This document shows positions 30,498-38,060 of a stretch of 53,597 nt of DNA, piece by piece. The notes under the pieces are model-generated. The model was not told where the DNA came from. It ran no database searches and was given only the letters and a program-made list of their open reading frames with translations. Numbering within the stretch: position 1 is the stretch's first letter; every line of letters begins with the position of its first letter. Both the position numbers and the translations under genes were made by a program. Origin of the DNA: a virus; the IMG/VR virus record IMGVR_UViG_3300020196_001824, positions 1 to 53,597 of that record. The stretch is one strand, 5' to 3'.

Positions 30498-30518
30498 TCG
30501 AAACCCGCCACCTCCACA

Positions 30519-30551
30519 TTAAAGGGAACCTCAAAAGGGTTCCCTTTTATT
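30519..30551 (+). terminator. Rho-independent terminator of the tmRNA
   Basis: AAAGGGAACC-tcaaaag-GGTTCCCTTT followed by TATTTTT. It overlaps the last codons (KREPF) and stop of the converging HNH gene. Confidence 0.9.
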
Positions 30552-31052
30552 TTTAATTAAAATACTAATTAATTCATGAATATACGCATCATCCATTTCA
30601 TTTTTCATCCAATTAATTGCCCTTGAAACCCATCTAACATTTCCTTTAACATAACCTAATTTATTATCTATCCTATCTAAAGACGCAGAATATATTGGAT
30701 TCTTTTTTATTTTGGTATATGATGACAACTCTAATTTTATACCACTGAATGGACAAATTCCATTTTGTAAAACCCATTGATTAGACAAATCTTCAATAGT
30801 TAAATCAATAATTTGATTTCTTTTTTTAATATTTCTAAAATGATATTTGAATTTTGAATATTCCCCACCTCTATTATTTGAGTGTCTTTGTATATCGTAT
30901 CGATTTTTAACGTTTAATAAATTTTTAGTATTGTTAATACCAACACAATTTCTTGAACAAAAATTAGGTCTATTTAATTTTTTATTACGATTTAATTCAG
31001 AATTTGATTTTTCAAATTCAATCCCACAGCTTGAACAAATACATTTTCCCAT
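30531..31052 (-). CDS. HNH homing endonuclease, 173 aa
   Basis: An N-terminal zinc knuckle (CICSSCGIEFEKS ... FCSRNCVG, Cys4) precedes the HNH nuclease: ICPFSGIKLE, SASLDRIDNKLGYVKGNVRW with the catalytic Asp-Arg region, and a C-terminal helix. This is the type found as free-standing phage homing endonucleases. It converges on the tmRNA: its stop is 15 nt past the tmRNA 3' end and its final codons are built from the tmRNA terminator. Late-type box 13 nt upstream. It probably cleaves intron-less tmRNA genes and so spreads the group I intron, as inferred from position. Confidence 0.85.
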   Translation of the reverse strand: MGKCICSSCGIEFEKSNSELNRNKKLNRPNFCSRNCVGINNTKNLLNVKNRYDIQRHSNNRGGEYSKFKYHFRNIKKRNQIIDLTIEDLSNQWVLQNGICPFSGIKLELSSYTKIKKNPIYSASLDRIDNKLGYVKGNVRWVSRAINWMKNEMDDAYIHELISILIKNKREPF

Positions 31053-31065
31053 TTTATTACTTTAT

Positions 31066-31073
31066 TATAAATA
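31066..31073 (-). promoter_or_regulatory. Late-type promoter box TATTTATA, HNH gene
   Basis: Minus-strand TATTTATA, 13 nt upstream of the HNH ATG. Confidence 0.5.
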
Positions 31074-31118
31074 TGGAGATAATGGGAAAAGTATGGAGGT
31101 GTTACTAATTAAATAATA

Positions 31119-31147
31119 AACCCACCAATTGGTGGGTTTTTTGTTTT
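31119..31147. terminator. Bidirectional hairpin terminator
   Basis: CCCACC-AATT-GGTGGG followed by TTTTTTG on the plus strand and by TTTATTATTT on the minus strand. On the minus strand it would end the 36303-31317 operon. Confidence 0.75.
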
Positions 31148-31169
31148 AAGGACACTTTGTCCTCGATAT

Positions 31170-31260
31170 TGTCTTTGAGAGGTATATAACGAACAAAGAG
31201 GTCAATTCAGACCCCTTTGCCGAGATGTGGAATACCTCCTTTCGTTTTTAGTCTAATTAT
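31170..31260 (+). ncRNA. Second copy of the conserved RNA element
   Basis: Shares CTTTGCCGA (31215) and CCTTTCGTTTTTAGTCT (31238) with the element at 20432. Here GAGGTAT (31179) pairs with ATACCTC (31232) and AAAG.GGTC pairs with GACC.CTTT inside. The strand is taken from the first copy; a minus-strand late box at 31294 would instead transcribe its complement. The rest of this 263-nt gap holds the terminator at 31119 and nothing coding. Confidence 0.35.
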
Positions 31261-31293
31261 CATCTCATGGCGACCAAACCATTTGATTCTAAT

Positions 31294-31301
31294 TATAAAT
31301 A
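31294..31301 (-). promoter_or_regulatory. Late-type box TATTTATA with no gene directly downstream
   Basis: Minus-strand TATTTATA just past the stop of the 320-aa gene. It would direct transcription of the complement of the structured element toward the terminator at 31119. Confidence 0.3.
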
Positions 31302-31316
31302 TCTTGTAATCTTAAT

Positions 31317-32279
31317 TTAGACGTATTTTTTTGCTAAAGTTTTTAATAAACCTATACCTAAAATTCCAGCTAAGGGGTTCACAGATTCCCCTCCTTGATT
31401 TGTGTTTGAATCACCTTCAATTTGACTTAAATCATCGGGAGTCGTGTTTTGTGCAATGTATTGACTAACTGTTGGGTCATTAGCTAAAGCATTTTTAAAT
31501 CTATCATCAAGCATCGCTCTATCGAGTTGGTTCATACTTAAATTGGGTAAGCCAAACATTTTTGCAACTTGACTTGATATGACAATTGACCTAAACATGT
31601 CTTTTCTTGATTGTCTTCCTGCTCTTGTTATATTCCACCATTTACTCAACCAATTGCTAGGTTCCATACCTTTTTTCGCAATATACTGAGCTAATTTTTC
31701 TTCTCTAAAGAATGCTTTCATACCTGTTGCCACAGGTCCTCTACCTGACATCATTTTAAGATAACCAGCCGAAGGTTGTGTTGCAATCTCTTTACCAATT
31801 CTTTGAGTCATTTGTACAGGTCTTAATTTAGATGCTGTGGTTTTTAGAGAACTAAGACCATCAGTCATTTTTTGACCCCAACCCTTGTTTATATTTGATA
31901 CTGAATTTATTGTTTGTTTTACACCAGCATCGTCAAAGTGTTTTGACATCTTTAAGAATTGTTCTTTCGCACTTGGATTTTGCATCAAGTATTTAGCTAA
32001 ATCATCACTACTCCTAAGAGCTGTTTTACCAGCAATACCTGCGCTCTTTAATACTCGAATAAATGGTTTAACTATAAAGTCACCCACTGTAGGTATAAGC
32101 GCGACTAACATCAATGCTGCGTATAGATATTCTTTTTTATAGATATATCTAATAATCAATATAATGTCAGCGATTTCACCAATTACAGGTACAAATCCCG
32201 CTACCATTAGAATATTTTCTAATGTATCTTCTTTTAATACTTTTTTATTTTCTATTATTTGTTTTTTAGTGAATTCCAT
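31317..32279 (-). CDS. Putative internal virion/ejection protein with TM hairpin, 320 aa
   Basis: After MEFTKKQIIENKKVLKEDT come two membrane segments: NILMVAGFVPVIGEIADIIL (about residues 22-41) and LYAALMLVALIPTVGDFIV (about 52-70), of the kind seen in phage ejection proteins and in pre-toxin modules. The rest is helical and Ala/Lys-rich, with a Gly-rich end (NPLAGILGIGLLKTLAKKYV). It is the last of four co-directed genes (36303 to 31317) that share this style; its ATG overlaps the previous stop by 1 nt. Membrane penetration during DNA delivery is inferred. Confidence 0.5.
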   Translation of the reverse strand: MEFTKKQIIENKKVLKEDTLENILMVAGFVPVIGEIADIILIIRYIYKKEYLYAALMLVALIPTVGDFIVKPFIRVLKSAGIAGKTALRSSDDLAKYLMQNPSAKEQFLKMSKHFDDAGVKQTINSVSNINKGWGQKMTDGLSSLKTTASKLRPVQMTQRIGKEIATQPSAGYLKMMSGRGPVATGMKAFFREEKLAQYIAKKGMEPSNWLSKWWNITRAGRQSRKDMFRSIVISSQVAKMFGLPNLSMNQLDRAMLDDRFKNALANDPTVSQYIAQNTTPDDLSQIEGDSNTNQGGESVNPLAGILGIGLLKTLAKKYV

Positions 32280-32881
32280 TAGTGAATAAATTTACATATT
32301 TTGTCTGATATGGTTTCACCTATATTAGAATCTTTTATTACTTCACCAAATATATTTCCAGCAAAACCTGAAGATAAACCTCCTAAATTTAATCCGTAAT
32401 TATTCCTATCTACACCAACAGCAGAACCTGCCACATATCTTGATAAAGCTTCTAATACCCCATCAACCATTTTTGGCATATGAGACATACAATTCGGTTC
32501 ATCTTTAAAAGGTTTAAGTATGTCTCTAACATCATAATCAGCAAAAACCACTGAGATGGTTGTAATCATTCCTTGATTCTTACCACCAAAAATAAATGTT
32601 AATAATAGATTGATTGCGTACTCTTTCAATTGCGAACCACCCGCACTTAATAAATCATCACCAGTTAAGTCAAGACCCGATAATGGATTTTCAACTTCAT
32701 TAAGTACAGACTCAACTTCTTCAAAGGAATATCCTTCATTTAAAAGACCAGAGGTTATAACAAAGTATCTTTCAAGAAAATACTCCTTATCTCTGATGTC
32801 ATTTAATTCATCATAAGATTCGTACAACTTTCTTTCTCTTTCTTCGAGTAGAGTTTCTTTAATGTATTTCCTTAATTCCAT
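32279..32881 (-). CDS. Uncharacterised protein of the virion/ejection operon, 200 aa
   Basis: Starts MELRKYIKETLLEERERKLY, a leader-like helix seen in related forms in its neighbours (IRKYLTLMES in the 697-aa protein). A middle hydrophobic helix (KEYAINLLLTFIFGGKNQGM) and a Gly-rich segment (GLNLGGLSSGFAGNIFGEV) follow. GLLNEG near residue 47 fits an LxE|G site. No family recognised. Overlaps the next gene by 1 nt. Likely part of the same virion subassembly. Confidence 0.45.
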   Translation of the reverse strand: MELRKYIKETLLEERERKLYESYDELNDIRDKEYFLERYFVITSGLLNEGYSFEEVESVLNEVENPLSGLDLTGDDLLSAGGSQLKEYAINLLLTFIFGGKNQGMITTISVVFADYDVRDILKPFKDEPNCMSHMPKMVDGVLEALSRYVAGSAVGVDRNNYGLNLGGLSSGFAGNIFGEVIKDSNIGETISDKICKFIH

Positions 32882-32892
32882 TGTCTATATTT

Positions 32893-34986
32893 TTATCTTA
32901 TTCCTCTGTCTCCACCTGAAGATGTTAGTCCATATCTTCTCTTCATTCTAGTTACACCACTTCCAACACCAAAGTTGTACTGTTGCATACAGAATTTAAG
33001 TTGTTGTTTTTCTTTATCCGTAGCAGTTGCTTTACCCGCGGATTGGTCTCTATCGTTAATTGTGTCAAACAAATTTTTACAAGTTCTTCTATTTAAAGAG
33101 GCTTCAGGTTTAACAGTTGTGTCTCCACCTGATGTTGGTTTTGGTGAAACAGTTCCACCACCCTGTACAGGTGGTGTTACGGTTGTTCCAGTACTAGCAA
33201 TTGTAGTTCCTGTATTAACCGTGGTACCTGTTTGTGATACTTTTTTACATTTACTGATAATTCCATTATATGTGATTTCATCAATAACATCCATACCAAA
33301 TTTATTTCTCATTTGAGATAAAGTTAATGGCCCAAAATTACCCGTTTGGTATTTCGATTCCATCCCTAAACATCTTTGTACTTCTCTAATTTTTTCATTC
33401 TTACAACCAAATCTGAATGGGAACGCATCACATTGATAATATTTTATTGGTTGAGGCACTGGTATTGGTTTATCACCGTCACCGCCTCCACCTTCTTCTT
33501 TTTTCTTTTCACCATCCCATGTAATTTCAATACCAGATAAATCTGCGGTTTGATTACCTCCTTGATTTTCACCACCACCTGTTTTACCAGATTCGATTTG
33601 TTTAATAAGTTCATACATTTTATTTTTAGATAAAACTGAACTTGCTTGGAATGTTGCGATGTAATCTAATGATTTTTTTAACGAACCACTTCCTAATCCT
33701 GAGTCTTTATATAATTGTAAGAAATCTTTTCCTTTTGGACTTTTTGCATATTTTGCCAATAATGTTCTTGCCTGTACCAAGTCACCACCCGAAACCGGAA
33801 AGTCTAACAAATCAATCATTGTCTCAACGTCGTTTGTCATTTCGGTTTCGGATTGTTCATTAATTACAAATGATTCAGGAATTGTTTGAATTTTACCTTG
33901 TTTACATTTCCAATTACCTCTTTTAGATGCATCATCACTAATAACTCTACCATTCATGTAGAAATTTAACCCACCTAAACTATCGTATTCTGAGTTACCT
34001 GTGTTTTTAACATAAACTATTGGGGAACCGTCAGATGATTCTTCAATTTGTGCAGAACCATTATCAATAAGGTTTCTTAAACATTCTGCCATTCCATCGA
34101 TTAAATTTGGGTCAACTTTTTTACCCTCCTCATCAACAACAACAACGTCACTTCCGTCTGAATCGGTTAATAAAGAGTAAATGAAGTATGCACCACCGGC
34201 CAATAATGCCCATTGTAATAATTTTTTAGTAACGGTAACTTTTTTAATACCATCTTCGATAACAGTTTTTTTCTTACCGAATTTTTCCCACATTTTTTTC
34301 AACCACTCGTGGTATTTTTTACCACCACCAGCAATCATAACTTCTTTACCTTTTGAGATTTTAGAAGCTTCCTCAGCCGTCTTAGCAGCATCTTTACCCG
34401 CTCCTGTGGCTTTTTTGGTGGTATCACCAGCCCTTTTTGCGACTGCCTTGTCTACAGCTTTCGCGGTAACTTTAGTAGAACCACCCGCATCTTGTGCTGC
34501 TTTTTTCAACATAGCCTCAGCTTCTTTACCCTCAATACCAAATTTAGCCATTGTTTCTTGTGCTAACTTTAGTTTAGACGCATCTGCAGCCATTTGTGTT
34601 CCTTTTGGAAATACTTGTTTTGCAATTTCCTTAAATTCAGGTTGAGTTCTTAAAAGTCCTTTCATTTTAATTGCAACTTCAGGAACATTCTTGATTGCAT
34701 ATTTTACAATTTCTGCAGACTCAACAGAGGTAATTTTACCAGCCTCAGCGGCTGCTTTAAATTCTGCGGCACTTTTAAATTTATTTCCAATTGCTGGAAT
34801 TTCAGTTTTAAGTGTTTGCCATAACGCTTTTTCCACTTCAACTGTTCTTGCTAAGGTTTTTACCAAATCTTGGAACATTCTTAACTGTTCATTAAGAGGT
34901 TCTTCTGTTTTTGATTTAACTTTATTATCAATTGACTCCATTAGAGTCAGATACTTTCTTATTAGGATTGCGTCTTTGTTTTCCAT
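32893..34986 (-). CDS. Large virion-type protein with TM segment and peptidoglycan-binding-like domain, 697 aa
   Basis: N-terminal leader with LMES (LxE|S site at about residue 17), then about 230 residues of Ala/Lys-rich helices, one membrane segment LLQWALLAGGAYFIYSLLTD (about 258-277), an acidic region, Gly-rich linkers, and a domain reading FRFGCKNEKIREVQRCLGME and TGNFGPLTLSQMRNKFG, which resembles PG_binding_1. The tail has Thr/Gly/Pro-rich repeats (TGTTVNTGTTIASTGTTV). The architecture suits a protein that touches both membrane and cell wall during infection. No lytic catalytic domain was seen. Confidence 0.55.
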   Translation of the reverse strand: MENKDAILIRKYLTLMESIDNKVKSKTEEPLNEQLRMFQDLVKTLARTVEVEKALWQTLKTEIPAIGNKFKSAAEFKAAAEAGKITSVESAEIVKYAIKNVPEVAIKMKGLLRTQPEFKEIAKQVFPKGTQMAADASKLKLAQETMAKFGIEGKEAEAMLKKAAQDAGGSTKVTAKAVDKAVAKRAGDTTKKATGAGKDAAKTAEEASKISKGKEVMIAGGGKKYHEWLKKMWEKFGKKKTVIEDGIKKVTVTKKLLQWALLAGGAYFIYSLLTDSDGSDVVVVDEEGKKVDPNLIDGMAECLRNLIDNGSAQIEESSDGSPIVYVKNTGNSEYDSLGGLNFYMNGRVISDDASKRGNWKCKQGKIQTIPESFVINEQSETEMTNDVETMIDLLDFPVSGGDLVQARTLLAKYAKSPKGKDFLQLYKDSGLGSGSLKKSLDYIATFQASSVLSKNKMYELIKQIESGKTGGGENQGGNQTADLSGIEITWDGEKKKEEGGGGDGDKPIPVPQPIKYYQCDAFPFRFGCKNEKIREVQRCLGMESKYQTGNFGPLTLSQMRNKFGMDVIDEITYNGIISKCKKVSQTGTTVNTGTTIASTGTTVTPPVQGGGTVSPKPTSGGDTTVKPEASLNRRTCKNLFDTINDRDQSAGKATATDKEKQQLKFCMQQYNFGVGSGVTRMKRRYGLTSSGGDRGIR

Positions 34987-35001
34987 TTTTTTATTTTTAA
35001 T

Positions 35002-36303
35002 TTATTGATTATCCATTTGTTTAAATTTATTGATTAAAGCCTGCATATCGGTTTGTGCCGCCTGTTTTAAGGTTTCGTCATTACTTGCGTATTGGGCAAT
35101 TGCTTGGTCAGCTTTTGCTTTCTCTTGTTTTAATTTATTTTCATCTTCTTTAGCCTTACTTTCCGCATATTTCTCCACACCTTTCATACCAAGAGCAAAT
35201 GCGGTACCTGTTTTAGCACCTTTAAATGCTGCCCTCTCTAATTCCGCTGCGGTTTTAGTTTTTAGTGCGGTTTTTAATGGATTAACAACATCAGTTTTAA
35301 CACCTTGAACTATTGTTTTACCAAGACCTGGCCCCTCTGCAGCTTTACTAAAGGCATTTTGTAGTTTTTTAACAACCTCACCAATTTTATTCTTAGCGAT
35401 GTTTATCATTTCTGTTACCTTAGAACCACCCAAAGTTTTTGCCAACCATTCAATTGGTTTTAAAATCATATTACTAATGAAACTAACACCCTTTCCTAAA
35501 AGTTGTAATAATTGTTTGATACCAGGTAATTTTGCTAATTTAGCAATACTTCTACCTGTTGCTTTTATTGCACCACCTAAGGCCTTTGCAGCGCCACCTG
35601 TTAAAAGTAAACCAAGAAGACAAACACCAATATCAAGATAAGACCATATGCTATTTTCAATTTTACCTGTGAACAGTTGATATATTTTCCATATTCCAAG
35701 AGCGCCCCATAAGATTGCTCCCGCGATTTTACCCACACCTATTGCCATTAATGCAACTTCAATACCAATGGTTACGGGATTCAATAAAAATGCTTCGAGT
35801 TTTTCAAAAAACCAAGGAAGTCCTTTATTTAAAATCCAAGAACCAGCTTGTTTGACTTTATCCCAAACATATGAAGCCCCTTGTTTGACTTTTCCCCACG
35901 TATCATCCAACCATCCTTCCAACAATTCTGAAGGTGTGACAGGGAATACTTCTAACATTTTTGTTTTGACAAAATCCCAAGATTCCTCAATTGTTCTATA
36001 TGTAGTCAGACTAAATTCTTCGGTTGATTCATAAATGAGATGCATACCAAATCTTATTTCATATTCCGAAACAATACCTCTATCGTGTGTGATTAGTGGG
36101 TATATTAATTGTTTCATCTTTGAAAACAAATCAGTAGATTCCATTAATTTATATTTGTAACTGTGTGTAAACTGATTTTTGAACATTTCACAAACAACGG
36201 ATGGGTGGGCGTGATTTAAATCAAATTTTATTCCCGTTTCTAAATCTACAACCATAGTTTCTAGTTGTACATATCTTCTATCTTTACTAACAGTAAAATC
36301 CAT
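35002..36303 (-). CDS. Putative internal virion/ejection protein, 433 aa
   Basis: First gene of the operon. An N-terminal folded part (QLETMVVDLETGIKFDLNHA) contains LMESTD and IYESTE, both (L/I)xE|S sites. Then hydrophobic, Gly/Ala-rich helices (IEVALMAIGVGKIAGAILWG; IGVCLLGLLLTGGAAKALGG) that could span or insert into membranes, and a lysine-rich C-terminus. No family recognised. Two TATTTATA/T boxes precede it. A pilot/ejection role is inferred from composition and from its partners. Confidence 0.5.
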   Translation of the reverse strand: MDFTVSKDRRYVQLETMVVDLETGIKFDLNHAHPSVVCEMFKNQFTHSYKYKLMESTDLFSKMKQLIYPLITHDRGIVSEYEIRFGMHLIYESTEEFSLTTYRTIEESWDFVKTKMLEVFPVTPSELLEGWLDDTWGKVKQGASYVWDKVKQAGSWILNKGLPWFFEKLEAFLLNPVTIGIEVALMAIGVGKIAGAILWGALGIWKIYQLFTGKIENSIWSYLDIGVCLLGLLLTGGAAKALGGAIKATGRSIAKLAKLPGIKQLLQLLGKGVSFISNMILKPIEWLAKTLGGSKVTEMINIAKNKIGEVVKKLQNAFSKAAEGPGLGKTIVQGVKTDVVNPLKTALKTKTAAELERAAFKGAKTGTAFALGMKGVEKYAESKAKEDENKLKQEKAKADQAIAQYASNDETLKQAAQTDMQALINKFKQMDNQ

Positions 36304-36321
36304 TTTTTTGTGTTTCTATAT

Positions 36322-36340
36322 AATAAATATCATATAAATA
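36322..36340 (-). promoter_or_regulatory. Two late-type boxes before the 36303-31317 operon
   Basis: Minus-strand TATTTATA (36333-36340) and TATTTATT (36322-36329), 18 nt from the start codon for the nearer box. Confidence 0.55.
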
Positions 36341-36344
36341 TCAT

Positions 36345-36599
36345 TTATTTGAGTGGATTTCCATGACCTCTTTTTAAAACTGAACCAACCACGTCCGACC
36401 ATTTGGTCACACCAATTTGATTGCCAGGCCCTCTAGTTACACCGCTTTCCCATTTTCCAACCTCAGGATAACCTTGTTTGCTACCTGAACTACCAACACC
36501 ACTGGACGGTTGTGCCGCGGATGGGTCATTACCTTGCTCATCTAATTGAGCACTATCTACAATTTTTTTATATTGTTTTTCTGAGATTATAATCTTCAT
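36345..36599 (-). CDS. Small virion-cluster protein, 84 aa
   Basis: Opens MKIIISEKQYKKIVDSAQLDE, a leader helix common among small proteins of this phage type, followed by a Ser/Gly/Pro-rich disordered stretch and the end KRGHGNPLK. No family recognised. It has its own TATTTATA box 5 nt before the ATG. Gene is short but start, promoter and composition support it. Confidence 0.5.
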   Translation of the reverse strand: MKIIISEKQYKKIVDSAQLDEQGNDPSAAQPSSGVGSSGSKQGYPEVGKWESGVTRGPGNQIGVTKWSDVVGSVLKRGHGNPLK

Positions 36600-36604
36600 A
36601 TCCT

Positions 36605-36612
36605 TATAAATA
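36605..36612 (-). promoter_or_regulatory. Late-type promoter box TATTTATA, 84-aa gene
   Basis: Minus-strand TATTTATA, 5 nt before the ATG at 36599. Confidence 0.5.
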
Positions 36613-36683
36613 GTAAAAAAAATCTTTAAAAATTTATTGTATAGTATAAAAATATACCTATTTTAGCTGAAATTTTAAATATC

Positions 36684-37274
36684 ATGAAAAATTTATTTTA
36701 TGTTTTTATTTTACTATTACTTACAAGTTGTCAGAAATATGAAGAAGTAAGTGAACCAATTTTGTACATGGGTGGTGGTAAATGGACTTTTGTTGATTAT
36801 GATGTTGTTGTAATAAGTTCCCAAAGTCAAGTTGAGCTTATAAAAAACGACACCATTTGTATCAATTCGTTTAATCAACAAAGTTTTATTAGTGGAGGGA
36901 CTTTAATGTCACAAAATTATAAAAACACCGCGTTGTCACGTAGGTTTATTAAGAATAAAACGATGTGGGAGTTTGATGGATATAATTTGTATTGTGATTG
37001 GTCGTTTCAACCAGGAGGTCAAAAACCCTCTCATGAACCATTTTGGGTTACTTACCCATCAAATGGTTTGTACACAAACTACACAAGGATGTCAATTTTA
37101 GACCATACTCTTGGTTTAAAAACCGATTACACTTTTAAAACGAATAATGTTGGGGTTGCACCACCAAATGAATTAATTTTAATGAGCCCTGAAATAATTA
37201 CGGATTTATATCTTTCAGATGGGACAAGAGAAAGGGCGGTTACTGTGAAAGTAATTTTAACCTTTTTAAGATAA
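36684..37274 (+). CDS. Phage-encoded lipoprotein, 196 aa
   Basis: Signal peptide MKNLFYVFILLLLTSC with lipobox LTSC (Cys16) cleaved by signal peptidase II. The residues after Cys, QKYEE, resemble the acidic lipoprotein export signal that sends Bacteroidetes lipoproteins to the cell surface. The mature part (GGGKWTFVDYDVVVI; FDGYNLYCDWSFQPG) looks like a small beta-barrel or lipocalin-like fold, unassigned. Expressed on infected cells it might block superinfection or alter receptors; this is inferred. It is a lone plus-strand gene between minus-strand virion genes. Confidence 0.75.
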   Translation: MKNLFYVFILLLLTSCQKYEEVSEPILYMGGGKWTFVDYDVVVISSQSQVELIKNDTICINSFNQQSFISGGTLMSQNYKNTALSRRFIKNKTMWEFDGYNLYCDWSFQPGGQKPSHEPFWVTYPSNGLYTNYTRMSILDHTLGLKTDYTFKTNNVGVAPPNELILMSPEIITDLYLSDGTRERAVTVKVILTFLR

Positions 37275-37275
37275 T

Positions 37276-37644
37276 TTACTCATCATATATTGTATTATCT
37301 TTCTTGGAAAACATCTTTATGTATTGTCCAGCTTTAGAATTGGCTTCATCTTCAATTTCACCCCCTATGTCAGGTGGTTGTACTTTTAGTCTACCTTGTT
37401 CATATTGTTTATGGTGAATCATTTCGTGAGCGATACTTCTTAACACGTCAACCAAAGCTCTATTTTTAACATTAACTCGAATTATTTTTGGGTCCTTTAA
37501 ATAATTGTAACTCGCTGTGGTTTTTAGTTCACCTCTACCATTTTGTAAAATAACAACAGGGCACTTCTCTAAGTTTAGTTCGATTTTAACAAACTTAACA
37601 AACTCACTAATTTTATCTTTTTTTTTGTCACTTAAAAAATCCAT
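37276..37644 (-). CDS. HExxH metallopeptidase-like protein, 122 aa
   Basis: Zinc-peptidase helix IAHEMIHHKQYEQG (HEMIH at about residues 74-78) followed by a GGEIEDEAN segment that can supply the third, glutamate ligand, as in gluzincin or SprT-like minimal proteins. A preceding strand RVNVKNRALVDV fits the fold. Proteins like this are common in virion clusters of large phages. Substrate unknown; a structural role in tail or capsid processing is possible. TATTTATT box 3 nt before the ATG. Confidence 0.7.
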   Translation of the reverse strand: MDFLSDKKKDKISEFVKFVKIELNLEKCPVVILQNGRGELKTTASYNYLKDPKIIRVNVKNRALVDVLRSIAHEMIHHKQYEQGRLKVQPPDIGGEIEDEANSKAGQYIKMFSKKDNTIYDE

Positions 37645-37647
37645 ATT

Positions 37648-37655
37648 AATAAATA
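37648..37655 (-). promoter_or_regulatory. Late-type promoter box TATTTATT, metallopeptidase gene
   Basis: Minus-strand TATTTATT, 3 nt before the ATG at 37644. Confidence 0.45.
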
Positions 37656-37724
37656 TTGTTGGTATGGTAATTTATCATTGAAAAAAAAAATTGAATTAAT
37701 ATCTTATTTCAAATAATTACTGAT

Positions 37725-38060
37725 ATGATGGATTGGTATACCATTAAATATTTATATCCGAGAGCGTTAAACATCTTTTCTAAAATGATGTTTCCTAACG
37801 TTGGTTTACCATGCTTATCGGTTCTTCGATATTACGACATTAAGAAATTGTACAAATTTTTTGATAAAAACGGTATCTATCTTACTGTAGAAATGATGAC
37901 AAGGAATAATTGGGTTTATAGTTTGTCATTAAATGATGGCAAGATATTTTTTCCTTGTCAAGACTCTCAATCAAATAGAGAATTGATTGAAGTAGAGGGT
38001 TTTTATGAATGTTTTAGATTATTAGAATCAAAACTGAAAGATGTCAATTATCCTTTTTAG
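37725..38060 (+). CDS. Conserved phage protein, 111 aa
   Basis: Aromatic-rich small protein with YPRALNIFSKMMFPNVGLPC, RYYDIKKLYKFFDKNGIYLT and EGFYECFRLLESKLKD. I recognise the pattern as a conserved hypothetical of large phages. Its 3' end overlaps the converging membrane-protein gene by 17 nt. No function can be assigned. Confidence 0.65.
   Translation: MMDWYTIKYLYPRALNIFSKMMFPNVGLPCLSVLRYYDIKKLYKFFDKNGIYLTVEMMTRNNWVYSLSLNDGKIFFPCQDSQSNRELIEVEGFYECFRLLESKLKDVNYPF

Larger units (their letters stand above)
29941..30516 (+). ncRNA. ssrA: tmRNA gene, interrupted by a group I intron in the T-loop
   Basis: Transfer-messenger RNA rescues stalled ribosomes and tags proteins. Acceptor GGGGGTG (29941-29947) pairs with CACCTCC (30509-30515), discriminator A at 30516. 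A 13-bp helix P2 joins ATATGGTAAATGG (29968) with CCATTTATTGTAT (30274). A tag frame at 30034-30096 ends ...KVAA-stop. The T stem GCGGG (30299) and CCCGC (30504) are separated by 193 nt; removing 30305-30497 restores GCGGG-TTCGAAA-CCCGC, a normal T arm. Mature length would be about 383 nt plus added CCA. Followed by a strong terminator. Host-type promoter and boxA precede it. Confidence 0.93.
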
